NCBI GenBank assembly: GCA_900313015.1
Contig: OMPR01000015.1
Coordinates: 124,001 to 188,000, forward strand
DNA: 64,000 nucleotides
From: Rhodobacteraceae bacterium EL53
GTDB taxonomy: Bacteria > Pseudomonadota > Alphaproteobacteria > Rhodobacterales > Rhodobacteraceae
Direction of reading: 5' to 3'
Under the pieces are notes generated by a model, which was not told where the DNA came from, did no database searches, and saw nothing but the letters and a program-made list of their open reading frames with translations. The translations under genes and the position numbers were made by a program. Below are positions 38,475-48,001 of this stretch, in pieces; positions within the stretch are counted from its first letter, which is position 1; each line of letters opens with the position of its first letter.

Positions 38475-39620
38475 ATGGATTTACACAGCACCTATCCAGG
38501 CATTATGGATTTGAAGTGGCGCGCAAAGCGCCGCTTGCCCCGTTTCGTATGGGAATATTTGGATAGCGGTACAGGTGTCGAAGCCACCAAAGCCCGCAAC
38601 CGCGCTGCGTTGGACCACATAGGGTTCAATCCTTCGATCCTGCACGGGGCGATGGATTTTGATCTGAGCACAACCTTTCTGGGGCAGAACCATCCGCTGC
38701 CCTTTGGCATGTCCCCGATTGGGATGTCAGGTCTTATTTGGCCCAAAGCGGAACAGCTTTTGGCGCAGGAGGCGGCGCGCGCCGATATCCCCTATACCTT
38801 GTCAACGGTTGCCAGCCAAAGTCCTGAAGATATGGCACCGCATATTGGATCGCAGGCGTGGTTTCAGCTTTATCCGCCCAAAAAGCCTGACATCCGACAA
38901 GACTTACTGGATCGTGCAAGATCGTCAGGTTTCTCAACACTTGTGTTGACAGTGGATGTTCCGGTCGCCTCGCGCCGGGAGCGCCAGACCCGATCCGGTT
39001 TGACGCAACCTCCGAAATTAACCCCGCGTTTGCTTGCTCAGATCGCGATGCGCCCAGCATGGGCCTTGGGTATGGCCCAAAATGGCATGCCTCGGATGCG
39101 AAGTCTGGATAAATATATACAGAAGCAATCTAATCTGCCCCCCACCGCGCATATCGGCTATTTGCTGCGCACCTCGCCGGATATGGAATATGTCAAATGG
39201 TTGCGTGACCATTGGGATGGCCCCTTTATTGTCAAAGGTGTGATGCAGGCTCAGGATGTCGCACAGTTAGAGGCCGTCGGCGTCGATGCCCTATGGGTTT
39301 CAAATCACGCGGGGCGGCAATTTGATGGCGCACCCGCAACGATCGAAGCGCTCCCGCTGATCCGCGCGTCAACCCAGCTGCCGTTGATATTCGACAGCGG
39401 CATCGAAGGGGGTTTGGATATCTTGCGCGCATTGGCTTTGGGCGCGGATTTTGTCATGTTGGGGCGGGCCTTTCACTTTGGTCTGGCGGCGCTTGGCGCC
39501 AAAGGCCCAGGCCATGTCATCGACATTCTAAAGCAAGATATGATGGCGAATATGGGCCAACTCGGCGCAAGATCTTTGCGCGATCTTCCTGCTGCGACCC
39601 ACTTACCTGCACTTCAGTGA
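38475..39620 (+). CDS. FMN-dependent alpha-hydroxy-acid dehydrogenase (LldD-like)
   Basis: A 381-residue TIM-barrel flavoenzyme oxidising 2-hydroxy acids such as lactate or glycolate. Typical blocks are FVWEYLDSGTG, GMSPIGMSGLIWPKAE, LSTVASQSPEDM, WFQLYPP, TVDVPVASRRERQTR, FIVKGVMQAQDV, and the catalytic WVSNHAGRQFDGAPATIEALP (His and Arg), then FDSGIEGGLDILRALALGADFVMLGRAF. The exact substrate is not evident. It is 38 bp downstream of the cyclase gene on the same strand. Confidence 0.88.
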   Translation: MDLHSTYPGIMDLKWRAKRRLPRFVWEYLDSGTGVEATKARNRAALDHIGFNPSILHGAMDFDLSTTFLGQNHPLPFGMSPIGMSGLIWPKAEQLLAQEAARADIPYTLSTVASQSPEDMAPHIGSQAWFQLYPPKKPDIRQDLLDRARSSGFSTLVLTVDVPVASRRERQTRSGLTQPPKLTPRLLAQIAMRPAWALGMAQNGMPRMRSLDKYIQKQSNLPPTAHIGYLLRTSPDMEYVKWLRDHWDGPFIVKGVMQAQDVAQLEAVGVDALWVSNHAGRQFDGAPATIEALPLIRASTQLPLIFDSGIEGGLDILRALALGADFVMLGRAFHFGLAALGAKGPGHVIDILKQDMMANMGQLGARSLRDLPAATHLPALQ

Positions 39621-39758
39621 GCGAAATCATTGCAACAAAAGTATGAAACCGGCGTTTGCGAGCGTTAACATGCCGGTTCTACCCAGAACTACCAATATAC
39701 GCGGGCTTATTGTCCGCCTAAAACCCACGCCCAAACTCCTAAGGGACTCGGACCTGCC

Positions 39759-42700
39759 ATGACTGACTTTAAAAAGATCCTGATCGCAAACCGCGGTGAG
39801 ATAGCTATCCGTGTAATGCGCGCTGCCAATGAGATGGGAAAGCGCACAGTTGCCGTCTATGCCGAAGAGGACAAGTTGGGCCTGCACCGGTTCAAAGCGG
39901 ACGAAGCCTATCGCATTGGCGAAGGGATGGGTCCGGTTGCCGCTTACCTGAGTATTGATGAGATGATCCGTGTCGCCAAAGAAAGCGGCGCGGATGCTAT
40001 TCACCCAGGCTATGGGCTGTTGTCTGAAAACCCGGAATTCGTGGATGCCTGTGCCCAAAACGGCATCACGTTTATTGGCCCCAAAGCGGAAACTATGCGC
40101 GCCCTTGGCGACAAGGCCAGTGCCCGTAAAGTGGCGGTTCAGGCCGGCGTTCCCGTCATCCCGGCGACCGAGGTTTTGGGTGATGACATGAATGCGATCC
40201 GCGCCGAGGCGGCAGAAGTGGGCTATCCCTTGATGCTCAAGGCGTCTTGGGGCGGTGGTGGACGGGGTATGCGCCCAATCCACGGCCCGGATGAATTGGA
40301 AGAGAAAGTTCTGGAAGGGCGTCGCGAGGCCGAAGCTGCATTCGGGAATGGCGAGGGGTATCTGGAAAAGATGATCACCCGCGCCCGCCACGTCGAGGTT
40401 CAGATTCTGGGCGATAAGCATGGTGAGATCTATCACCTGTTTGAGCGGGATTGTTCGGTCCAACGGCGCAACCAAAAGGTCGTGGAACGCGCGCCTGCCC
40501 CCTACCTGAGCGAAGAGCAGCGCGTTGAAATTTGCGAATTGGGCCGCAAAATCTGTGCCCACGTAAATTACGAATGCGCCGGTACCGTTGAATTCCTGAT
40601 GGATATGAATGACGGCAAGTTCTACTTCATCGAAGTGAACCCCCGGGTTCAGGTTGAGCACACTGTGACCGAAGAAGTTACGGGCATCGACATTGTCCGT
40701 GCGCAGATCCTGATCGCCGAAGGCAAGACAATTGCCGAGGCCACTGGCAAAGCTGATCAATCCCAGATCACTCTGACCGGGCACGCCCTGCAGACCCGGA
40801 TCACCACCGAGGATCCACAAAACAACTTTATTCCCGACTATGGCCGCATCACAGCGTATCGGTCGGCCACCGGTATGGGAATTCGTCTGGATGGCGGCAC
40901 CGCCTATGCCGGCGGGGTCATCACGCGCTATTACGACAGCCTGCTGACCAAGATCACCGCCAAAGCGCCAACACCCGAAATGGCGATTGCCCGCATGGAT
41001 CGCGCCCTGCGTGAATTCCGGATCCGGGGTGTTAGCACCAACATCGCCTTTGTGGAAAACCTGCTGAAGCATCCGACGTTCCTGAACAATGAATACACCA
41101 CCAAGTTCATTGACGAGACGCCAGACCTGTTCGCGTTCAAACGCCGCCGGGACCGGGGCACCAAGGTGCTGACTTATATCGCCGACATCACCGTTAATGG
41201 GCATCCTGAAACCAAGGACCGGCCCCTGCCCTCGGCCGACTTGAAGGCCCCAAAGGCTCCGGCCAGAAATGCCGAGCCGATGATGGGCACGCGCAACCTG
41301 CTGGAGCAAAAGGGCCCGCAGGCGGTCGCTGATTGGATGAAGGCCCAGCGTCAATTGCTGATCACCGACACCACCATGCGCGATGGTCACCAATCACTGT
41401 TGGCAACGCGCATGCGCTCGATCGACATGATCAAAGTGGCGCCAACCTATGCGGCCAACCTGCCGCAACTGTTCTCGGTTGAATGTTGGGGCGGCGCAAC
41501 GTTTGATGTTGCATACCGGTTCTTGCAGGAATGCCCATGGCAGCGTTTGCGCGACCTGCGCGAAGCCATGCCAAACCTGATGACGCAAATGTTGCTGCGT
41601 GGCAGCAACGGCGTTGGCTACACCAACTATCCCGACAATGTCGTGCAGGAGTTCGTGCGTCAGGCCGCGACTTCGGGTGTGGATGTGTTCCGCGTCTTTG
41701 ACAGCCTCAACTGGGTTGAAAACATGCGTGTCGCCATGGACGCGGTGGTGGAACAGAACAAAGTCTGCGAAGGCACCATCTGTTACACTGGCGACATCCT
41801 GAACCCCGACCGGTCCAAATATGACCTGAAATACTATGTCGCGATGGGCAAAGAGCTGCGCGATGCCGGGGCACATGTTCTGGGCCTAAAAGACATGGCT
41901 GGATTGCTGAAGCCCGCCGCTGCCCGCGTGCTGGTACGGGCTCTGAAAGAAGAGGTTGGCCTGCCGATCCACTTCCACACACACGACACGGCGGGCATCG
42001 CCTCAGCCACCATCTTGGCTGCCGCGGACGCGGGTGTGGATGCTGTGGATTGCGCCATGGACTCGTTCAGCGGGAACACCTCGCAGGCGACGTTGGGATC
42101 GGTTGTTGAAGCGCTGCGCAATACTGATCGTGACACCGGGTTGGACATCAAAGCCATTCGCGAGATCAGCGACTACTTTGAAAGCGTCCGCGGTCAGTAT
42201 GCTGCGTTTGAAAGCGGTTTACAGGCGCCAGCGTCTGAAGTGTATCTGCATGAAATGCCCGGCGGTCAGTTCACCAACCTGAAGGCGCAAGCGCGTAGCC
42301 TGGGCCTGGAAGAGCGCTGGCATGAAGTGGCGCAGATGTATGCCGACGTGAACCAGATGTTTGGCGACATCGTCAAAGTGACCCCTTCGTCCAAAGTTGT
42401 GGGCGACATGGCCTTGATGATGGTCAGCCAAGGTCTGAGCCGCGATGACGTGGAAAGCCCGACCAGCGATGTGGCGTTCCCCGACTCGGTCGTGGATATG
42501 ATGCGCGGCAACCTTGGTCAGCCTCCCGGAGGGTTCCCCAACACGATCATCCAAAAGGTTCTTAAAGACGAAGCGCCAAATCTTGAGCGCCCCGGCAAGC
42601 ATTTGCCCGCGGTTGATCTGGAGGCCGCGCGCGCCGAGTTGAGCGCCGAGCTGGAAGGCAAAGAGATCGATAACGAGGATCTGAACGGCTATCTGATGTA

Positions 42701-43199
42701 TCCCAAGGTCTACAAAGACTACATGGGGCGTCATCGTCAGTATGGCCCTGTCCGCAGTCTGCCGACCCGCACGTTCTTTTACGGCATGGAGCCCGGTGAA
42801 GAAATCGCGGCGGAAATTGACCCCGGTAAAACCTTGGAAATCCTGTGTCAGGCGATCGGTGAAACCGACGAAAACGGCGAAGTGAAGGTATTCTTTGAGC
42901 TGAACGGTCAGCCGCGGGTGATCCGGGTGCCAAACCGTTTGGTGAAATCTTCGACCATTCAGCGCCCGAAAGCAGAAGCCGGCAATGCCAACCACATCGG
43001 CGCGCCAATGCCCGGTGTCGTTGCTTCGGTTGCCGTTCAAAATGGTCAACAGGTCAAAGAGGGTGACCTGTTGCTCACGATTGAAGCCATGAAAATGGAA
43101 ACCGGCATCCATGCCGAGCATGACGCGACAGTCAAAGCGCTGCATGTTCAACCCGGTGGGCAAATCGACGCCAAGGATCTTCTTGTCGAGTTCGAATAG
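39759..43199 (+). CDS. pyc: Pyruvate carboxylase
   Basis: A biotin enzyme converting pyruvate and bicarbonate to oxaloacetate (anaplerosis), 1146 residues, the normal single-chain length. Order: biotin carboxylase (from KILIANRGEIAIRVM to about residue 450, with the ATP-grasp GGGGRGM and ERDCSVQRR), carboxyltransferase (about 535-800, LLITDTTMRDGHQSLLATRMR and FHTHDTAGIASA), the PYC allosteric/tetramerisation region, and a biotinyl domain with EAMKMET close to the C-terminus. It is followed by a strong terminator and forms a single-gene unit. Confidence 0.97.
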   Translation: MTDFKKILIANRGEIAIRVMRAANEMGKRTVAVYAEEDKLGLHRFKADEAYRIGEGMGPVAAYLSIDEMIRVAKESGADAIHPGYGLLSENPEFVDACAQNGITFIGPKAETMRALGDKASARKVAVQAGVPVIPATEVLGDDMNAIRAEAAEVGYPLMLKASWGGGGRGMRPIHGPDELEEKVLEGRREAEAAFGNGEGYLEKMITRARHVEVQILGDKHGEIYHLFERDCSVQRRNQKVVERAPAPYLSEEQRVEICELGRKICAHVNYECAGTVEFLMDMNDGKFYFIEVNPRVQVEHTVTEEVTGIDIVRAQILIAEGKTIAEATGKADQSQITLTGHALQTRITTEDPQNNFIPDYGRITAYRSATGMGIRLDGGTAYAGGVITRYYDSLLTKITAKAPTPEMAIARMDRALREFRIRGVSTNIAFVENLLKHPTFLNNEYTTKFIDETPDLFAFKRRRDRGTKVLTYIADITVNGHPETKDRPLPSADLKAPKAPARNAEPMMGTRNLLEQKGPQAVADWMKAQRQLLITDTTMRDGHQSLLATRMRSIDMIKVAPTYAANLPQLFSVECWGGATFDVAYRFLQECPWQRLRDLREAMPNLMTQMLLRGSNGVGYTNYPDNVVQEFVRQAATSGVDVFRVFDSLNWVENMRVAMDAVVEQNKVCEGTICYTGDILNPDRSKYDLKYYVAMGKELRDAGAHVLGLKDMAGLLKPAAARVLVRALKEEVGLPIHFHTHDTAGIASATILAAADAGVDAVDCAMDSFSGNTSQATLGSVVEALRNTDRDTGLDIKAIREISDYFESVRGQYAAFESGLQAPASEVYLHEMPGGQFTNLKAQARSLGLEERWHEVAQMYADVNQMFGDIVKVTPSSKVVGDMALMMVSQGLSRDDVESPTSDVAFPDSVVDMMRGNLGQPPGGFPNTIIQKVLKDEAPNLERPGKHLPAVDLEAARAELSAELEGKEIDNEDLNGYLMYPKVYKDYMGRHRQYGPVRSLPTRTFFYGMEPGEEIAAEIDPGKTLEILCQAIGETDENGEVKVFFELNGQPRVIRVPNRLVKSSTIQRPKAEAGNANHIGAPMPGVVASVAVQNGQQVKEGDLLLTIEAMKMETGIHAEHDATVKALHVQPGGQIDAKDLLVEFE

Positions 43200-43205
43200 A
43201 ACAAC

Positions 43206-43234
43206 AAAGGGTGGGGTTTTCCCCGCCCTTTTCA
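43206..43234 (+). terminator. Terminator of pyc
   Basis: AAAGGGTGGGG pairs with CCCCGCCCTTT around a TTTT loop, ending in T's, 7 bp after the pyc stop. Confidence 0.85.
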
Positions 43235-43427
43235 TAGCTGGGGTGATCACTCGGACCTGATGCGAACCCAAGCGAACTAGATCATCAAGTCACTTCGGGC
43301 AGGATCATTCGACAAAATCTGCCGAATGTAAGAGTTGGTGCCCAGCTAAGCCCACCATGTGTGGTGGCGCTGATAATGCCACCTGCACGCCCAGCTGTCT
43401 AATACACTGATTTCACTTACGTTCTCA

Positions 43428-43580
43428 TCACCCAGCAAGAACGTTGATCGCAACGTAGGACGGGTGCCCTAACACCGGTTCAAACGCGTCTTGGGGGGTG
43501 TCGTCCTGTGCCTGCAAAAGAAACGCGACAGTGATTGCCGCAATCAAGCTGCCTGTTTTCAAACGTTCAGAAAAGGACAT
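43428..43580 (-). CDS. Small single-pass or exported protein, unknown
   Basis: A 50-residue frame (MSFSERLKTGSLIAAITVAF...) with a basic start, one hydrophobic stretch of about 16 residues, then an acidic and neutral tail. The ATG has ACGAGG 6 bp upstream. It may be a small membrane or secreted peptide. I do not recognise a family. Support is a good ribosome binding site, a signal-like N-terminus and an inverted repeat 38 bp upstream; evidence for expression is lacking. Confidence 0.45.
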   Translation of the reverse strand: MSFSERLKTGSLIAAITVAFLLQAQDDTPQDAFEPVLGHPSYVAINVLAG

Positions 43581-43617
43581 GTGAAACCTCGTTGTGTAGA
43601 AGCAGACCGTGCGATCC

Positions 43618-43642
43618 AATGTTCATTGAACGCCTGAACATT
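43618..43642. promoter_or_regulatory. 8-bp inverted repeat upstream of small protein gene
   Basis: AATGTTCA and TGAACATT are exact complements with a 9-nt spacer, lying between the small minus-strand gene and the tRNA-Gly cluster. It could be an operator for either side. Confidence 0.35.
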
Positions 43643-43735
43643 TGGTTTCCGTCGCAGCAAAGTTTTTTTGCCTTTCTGCACTTTTACCCTTGCGGTGATC
43701 GGCTATAGAACTTAATTCACGGCTCACTCAAGGAA

Positions 43736-43810
43736 GCGGGCGTAGCTCAGGGGTAGAGCATAACCTTGCCAAGGTTAGGGTCGGGCGTTCGAATCGCCTC
43801 GCCCGCTCCA
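43736..43810 (+). tRNA. tRNA-Gly (GCC), copy 1
   Basis: A 75-nt cloverleaf with encoded CCA: acceptor GCGGGCG/CGCCCGC, D arm with AGCTCAGGGGTAGAGC, anticodon loop TTGCCAA (GCC) and T arm with TTCGAAT. It is identical in sequence to the two copies that follow. Confidence 0.97.
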
Positions 43811-43856
43811 TGAGAGTTTCGGATCACCCATCCGGGACGACAGAAGACTTGATGAT

Positions 43857-43931
43857 GCGGGCGTAGCTCAGGGGTAGAGCATAACCTTGCCAAGGTTAGG
43901 GTCGGGCGTTCGAATCGCCTCGCCCGCTCCA
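43857..43931 (+). tRNA. tRNA-Gly (GCC), copy 2
   Basis: Identical to copy 1 over all 75 nt. The 46-nt spacer before it resembles the next spacer (both contain a GGATyACCCrTCCGG element), so the tandem unit of about 121 bp was duplicated as a whole. Confidence 0.97.
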
Positions 43932-43978
43932 TCAAGATCCGGATTACCCGTCCGGAAACAGTGACGACTATATAGGTT

Positions 43979-44053
43979 GCGGGCGTAGCTCAGGGGTAGA
44001 GCATAACCTTGCCAAGGTTAGGGTCGGGCGTTCGAATCGCCTCGCCCGCTCCA
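43979..44053 (+). tRNA. tRNA-Gly (GCC), copy 3
   Basis: The third identical copy, 47 nt after copy 2. No separate promoter is evident between copies, so the three are probably processed from one transcript. Confidence 0.97.
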
Positions 44054-44149
44054 ATATAGATCGTATTTGCATGGCAGGCCTCTGGCCTGCCTTGTGCGTT
44101 TCAGCCATGCTGCATCCCATACAATTCGTTTTTGGATCAGAGGTTCGCC

Positions 44150-45013
44150 ATGCCTGATTATATCATCCGCCCGATGACCCCCATGGAAGTGCAGACGGCC
44201 ATTCAATGGGCTGCGGATGAAGGATGGAACCCCGGGCTCGCTGATGCCGACAGTTTTCTTTCGGTGGATCCACAGGGGTTTTGGGGTGGATTTCTGGATG
44301 GTGAAATGATCGCGTCGATTTCGGTCGTGAACTACGATGAGGCGTTCGCGTTTCTCGGGTTTTACATCGTGCGCCCTGAATTTCGCGGGGAGGGTTTAGG
44401 GCTTGAACTGTGGCTGACAGCAATCGCCCATGCCGAGGATCGGCTGGTAGGGTTGGATGGTGTCGTGCAGGAGCAAGAGAATTACCGCAAGTCCGGCTTT
44501 ACGTTGGCCTATCGCAATATTCGCCAACACGGCAGCGTGGCTGCGGTTCTTGCACAACTGCCCACGCCCCGGCCCGAAATCGCAGCTTTGTCAGAGATAT
44601 CGCCCCAACAGTTACAATACGATCGCAGCGTGTTCCCTGCCCCGCGAGACGCCTTTTTGCAGGCCTGGCAAACCGCCCCCGGGCATCATGCCCGTGCCGT
44701 GTGGGATAAAGGGGAATTGCGAGGATACGCCGTGTTGCGTCCCTGCCGGGATGGGTACAAAATCGGGCCGCTCTTTGCCGATAACAAAGAGATCGCTCGG
44801 GATCTGTTGGCGGCTGTATTGGATCAAGTTCCAGCAAATCAACGGTCACAAACCGTGTATCTGGACACGCCCGACTGCAATGATTCAGCGATGGCGTTGG
44901 CGGGCGAATTGGAAATGGAGCCTGTTTTTGAAACGGCGCGGATGTATACGGGACCCGCGCCGGATATCGACATGACACGTATTTTTGGTGTCACCAGTTT
45001 TGAGCTGGGCTGA
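44150..45013 (+). CDS. GNAT family N-acetyltransferase with C-terminal YitH-like domain
   Basis: A 287-residue protein starting at ATG 44150 with AGAGG 6 bp upstream. The N-terminal half is a GNAT domain: FLGFYIVRPEFRGEGLGLELW carries the acetyl-CoA-binding RxxGxG/A pattern. The C-terminal half (about 140-287) is a second GNAT-like domain of the type in YitH proteins (AVWDKGELRGYAVLRPCRDGYKIGPLFADN). It probably acetylates an amine; the substrate is unknown. The gene lies after the tRNA-Gly cluster and converges with an Lrp-like gene 6 bp away. Confidence 0.85.
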   Translation: MPDYIIRPMTPMEVQTAIQWAADEGWNPGLADADSFLSVDPQGFWGGFLDGEMIASISVVNYDEAFAFLGFYIVRPEFRGEGLGLELWLTAIAHAEDRLVGLDGVVQEQENYRKSGFTLAYRNIRQHGSVAAVLAQLPTPRPEIAALSEISPQQLQYDRSVFPAPRDAFLQAWQTAPGHHARAVWDKGELRGYAVLRPCRDGYKIGPLFADNKEIARDLLAAVLDQVPANQRSQTVYLDTPDCNDSAMALAGELEMEPVFETARMYTGPAPDIDMTRIFGVTSFELG

Positions 45014-45019
45014 GCCGCC

Positions 45020-45259
45020 TTAGAACGCTTTGAACGTCATCGTGGTCAAGGACCGCTCGATCCCGTCAATGTCCAGCAAATGGTTGTTGATGTATTTGCC
45101 CACGTCTTCGTCAGCGGGGATATACAGCTTCATCAGCAGGTCGAAATCGCCGCTGGTGGAATACAGCTCTGAATGGATTTCGCGCAGCGCGATATCTTCT
45201 GCCACTTTGTAAGTGGTGCCGGGTTTGCAGCGAATCTGGATGAAGACACAAGTGGACAT
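45020..45259 (-). CDS. Stand-alone Lrp/AsnC ligand-binding (RAM) domain protein
   Basis: A 79-residue protein (MSTCVFIQIRCKPGTTYKVA...) covering only the alpha-beta ligand-binding domain of Lrp/AsnC regulators (SGDFDLLMKLYI, DIDGIERSLTTMTF). No helix-turn-helix precedes it, so it cannot bind DNA alone and is likely a small-molecule sensor or partner of full-length Lrp proteins. Such RAM-only proteins are widespread. The ATG at 45259 is the family start. Confidence 0.85.
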   Translation of the reverse strand: MSTCVFIQIRCKPGTTYKVAEDIALREIHSELYSTSGDFDLLMKLYIPADEDVGKYINNHLLDIDGIERSLTTMTFKAF

Positions 45260-45444
45260 GCCGGAGCCTTTTAATTGGAGTTCGCCGCCAAGCTGACATG
45301 GTGGCCTGACAGGCGCAATCCCTGTTGCGGTGTGCCCCTGTTTAGTGCCGCGCCGCAACATATCGCATCAGGGGCTTTGAGCGGGCTGGAAATTCGGCGC
45401 AATCTGCGCCTATAAGCGCGCAAGAACCGTTGAGGGGACAGGAC

Positions 45445-46032
45445 ATGCGTCGCGCCACCATTACTCGCCAAACCGCCGAGACCGAGATTTCAGTCGAGAT
45501 CAATCTCGATGGAACCGGAGCTTATGACAATCAAACTGGTGTTGGCTTTTTTGACCACATGCTGGACCAGCTGGCGCGTCATTCTTTGATCGACATGACG
45601 ATCACAGCCAAAGGCGATTACCATATCGATGACCACCACACCGTCGAAGACACCGGCATTGCCCTAGGTCAGGCCCTGGCGAGCGCGCTGGGTGACAAAA
45701 AGGGTATCAATCGGTATGGCGAATGTCACCTGCCGATGGATGATGCCCAAGTGCGTTGTGCGCTGGACCTGTCCGCCCGCCCGTTTCTGATCTGGAATGT
45801 AGACATTCCCACGCAAAAGATCGGAACCTTTGACACCGAATTGGTGCGAGAGTTCTTTCAGGCCTTGAGCACCCACGGCGGAATCACCCTGCATGTTGAT
45901 CAGTTGCATGGCTTCAATAGCCATCACATCGCGGAAGCGGCTTTCAAGGCCGTCGCGCGTGCCTTGCGGACAGCCGTTGAAACGGATCTGCGCAAGGCTG
46001 ATGCGATTCCTTCGACCAAAGGTGCACTTTGA
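45445..46032 (+). CDS. hisB: Imidazoleglycerol-phosphate dehydratase HisB
   Basis: The step-6 enzyme of histidine synthesis, 195 residues, monofunctional (no phosphatase domain). Metal-binding blocks [32 protein letters not shown], and [21 protein letters not shown] are clear. The first gene of the his block, it abuts hisH with no gap. The ATG at 45445 gives the standard N-terminus [12 protein letters not shown]. Confidence 0.97.
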   Translation: MRRATITRQTAETEISVEINLDGTGAYDNQTGVGFFDHMLDQLARHSLIDMTITAKGDYHIDDHHTVEDTGIALGQALASALGDKKGINRYGECHLPMDDAQVRCALDLSARPFLIWNVDIPTQKIGTFDTELVREFFQALSTHGGITLHVDQLHGFNSHHIAEAAFKAVARALRTAVETDLRKADAIPSTKGAL

Positions 46033-46671
46033 ATGCTGACGGCAATTATCGATTACGAAAGCGGCAACCTGCATTCTGCTGAAAAAGCGTTTCAGCGCAT
46101 GGCACAGGAAACCAACGCTGGTGAGGTGATCGTCACCGGCGACGCCGATGTAGTGGCCCGCGCAGATCGCATTGTGTTGCCCGGTGACGGTGCCTTTCCC
46201 GCATGTGCCGCTGCGTTGCGCGGACATTCTGGCCTGTTTGACGCGCTGCGCGAAGCTGTTGAGGATAAAGGTCGCCCGTTTCTGGGGATCTGCGTCGGCA
46301 TGCAGTTGATGGCAACCCGGGGTCGCGAATACGAAGACACAAAGGGGTTGGATTGGGTCGGTGGTGAAGTCGTCAAGATCACACCAAAAGACCCTAGCCT
46401 GAAGGTGCCTCATATGGGGTGGAACGATCTCGTGATCGACAATCCACATCCTGTCTTTGATGGCATTCAAACCGGCGATCACACATATTTTGTGCATTCG
46501 TACCAGTTTCATGTGGCAGATTCCGCCCAGCGATTGGCGCACGTGGATTATGCCGGGGATATTACTGCGGTCATCGGTCGGGATACGATGGTGGGGATGC
46601 AGTTCCACCCCGAGAAAAGCCAAGACACCGGCCTGCGACTGATCGCTAACTTTTTGAACTGGGCGCCTTGA
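46033..46671 (+). CDS. hisH: Imidazole glycerol phosphate synthase, glutaminase subunit HisH
   Basis: The class I glutamine amidotransferase feeding ammonia to HisF, 212 residues. Start IIDYESGNLHSAEKAF, nucleophile block GICVGMQLMATRG (Cys), and the His-Glu pair in GMQFHPEKSQ. It starts immediately after the hisB stop. Confidence 0.97.
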   Translation: MLTAIIDYESGNLHSAEKAFQRMAQETNAGEVIVTGDADVVARADRIVLPGDGAFPACAAALRGHSGLFDALREAVEDKGRPFLGICVGMQLMATRGREYEDTKGLDWVGGEVVKITPKDPSLKVPHMGWNDLVIDNPHPVFDGIQTGDHTYFVHSYQFHVADSAQRLAHVDYAGDITAVIGRDTMVGMQFHPEKSQDTGLRLIANFLNWAP

Positions 46672-46698
46672 TCGCCCAGCTCTTGCGCGTTGGGGTCG

Positions 46699-47097
46699 TT
46701 ACTTAACGCGCTTCCAATCTTGACCCCGACAGATCAAGCCGCCTGCAACGCAGCCTTTGACGGTTAGGGTTTTGCCGCTCAGCGACATTTTTGACGAATA
46801 GGTCTTGTCCGAATCCGGGGCCCAGATTTTACCACCGCTGTAAGCTCCGCCCCCGTCGACATTCATATCCCAGATAATCTTTTTGCCGAGGTGCTCGTAA
46901 TCTGACGACAGACCACCTGCTTTGTCGTAGGCGGCCTTGATGGTTCCGCAAACAGCTGCACCACATGGGGCAATCGCCACATGCAGGTAACCGCCTTCTT
47001 CCCCTTCTGCTGTTTTCCAGGTGCCTGACACGGCATCGGCCAGCGCCGGACCGACAAAGCCCAAGGCAAACACTGCACTGATAATCAGTTTTTTCAT
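46699..47097 (-). CDS. DUF2147 exported protein
   Basis: A 132-residue protein with a signal peptide (KKLIISAVFALGFVGPALA-DA). The mature part has the DUF2147 pattern: SGTWKTAEGEEGGYLHVAI, CGTIKAAYDK, GKKIIWDMNVDGGGAYSGGKIWAPDSDKTYSSKMSL, LTVKGCVAGGLICRGQDWKRV. It is probably a periplasmic lipocalin-like barrel of unknown function. It sits on the opposite strand inside the his block between hisH and hisA. Two adjacent ATGs (47100, 47097) share a GGGAGAG site. Confidence 0.85.
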   Translation of the reverse strand: MKKLIISAVFALGFVGPALADAVSGTWKTAEGEEGGYLHVAIAPCGAAVCGTIKAAYDKAGGLSSDYEHLGKKIIWDMNVDGGGAYSGGKIWAPDSDKTYSSKMSLSGKTLTVKGCVAGGLICRGQDWKRVK

Positions 47098-47228
47098 CAT
47101 TACTCTCCCTGTTTGCCCCACTGTGACGTGGATTCCCCGCTTCGGGCAAGACTGACTTTGGGTCGCGTTGCATCCCCTACCCCAGTCGTGCCATATCGCG
47201 CCTGAACATAAGCATAAGGCCGCGCACC

Positions 47229-47951
47229 ATGATCCTGTATCCCGCAATCGACCTCAAAGACGGCCAAGCCGTACGCCTTGTGCGCGGTGAAATGGACCAA
47301 GCGACTGTTTTTAACGACGACCCCGCCTCACAGGCGATGGCATTTGTCGAGGCAGGTTGTGAGTGGCTCCATCTTGTGGACCTGAACGGTGCGTTTGCTG
47401 GTGAGCCGGTCAATGCCGCCCCGGTTGAGGCGATTTTGAAAGCCTGCAATGTTCCTGCGCAGCTGGGTGGCGGAATACGCGATATGGCCACCATCGCGAC
47501 ATGGATAGAAAAGGGATTAGCGCGGGTGATCCTTGGGACCGTTGCAGTGGAAAACCCTGATTTGGTTCGCGAAGCAGCCCGCGAATTCCCCGGGAAAGTT
47601 GCCGTTGGCATAGACGCGCGTAACGGGTTGGTCGCGACCAAAGGCTGGGCCGAAGAGACCAATGTGCAGGTCACTGATCTGGCCAAATCGTTCGAGGACG
47701 CAGGCGTGTCCGCCATCATCTACACAGATATCAATCGCGATGGCGCAATGCAGGGGCCAAACATCGAAGCCACCGCTGAATTGGCCCGCGCGGTATCGAT
47801 CCCGGTGATCGCGTCCGGTGGGGTCAGCTCGCTGGCAGATCTGATTGCCCTGCGCGACTGCGGCGTTGACTTGAATGGTGCCATATCAGGACGTGCGTTG
47901 TATGATGGCGCGCTTGACCTGAAAGAAGCCCTAGCCACTCTGGCATCCTGA
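47229..47951 (+). CDS. hisA: ProFAR isomerase HisA
   Basis: The TIM-barrel isomerase of histidine synthesis, 240 residues. It shows [14 protein letters not shown] (Asp acid/base), [32 protein letters not shown] (second Asp) and [10 protein letters not shown]. It lies divergently from the DUF2147 gene and about 50 bp before hisF. Confidence 0.96.
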   Translation: MILYPAIDLKDGQAVRLVRGEMDQATVFNDDPASQAMAFVEAGCEWLHLVDLNGAFAGEPVNAAPVEAILKACNVPAQLGGGIRDMATIATWIEKGLARVILGTVAVENPDLVREAAREFPGKVAVGIDARNGLVATKGWAEETNVQVTDLAKSFEDAGVSAIIYTDINRDGAMQGPNIEATAELARAVSIPVIASGGVSSLADLIALRDCGVDLNGAISGRALYDGALDLKEALATLAS

Positions 47952-48001
47952 TCCGCAATGAGCGTCCCCCTGTCCCCACATCCAGTCACGGTAAACACCT
48001 T

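Noticed and set aside
39627-41393. 588-codon minus-strand frame opposite pyc, and a second at 42219-43271
   Set aside because: Both are antisense to well-supported pyruvate carboxylase coding sequence and have no ribosome binding site.
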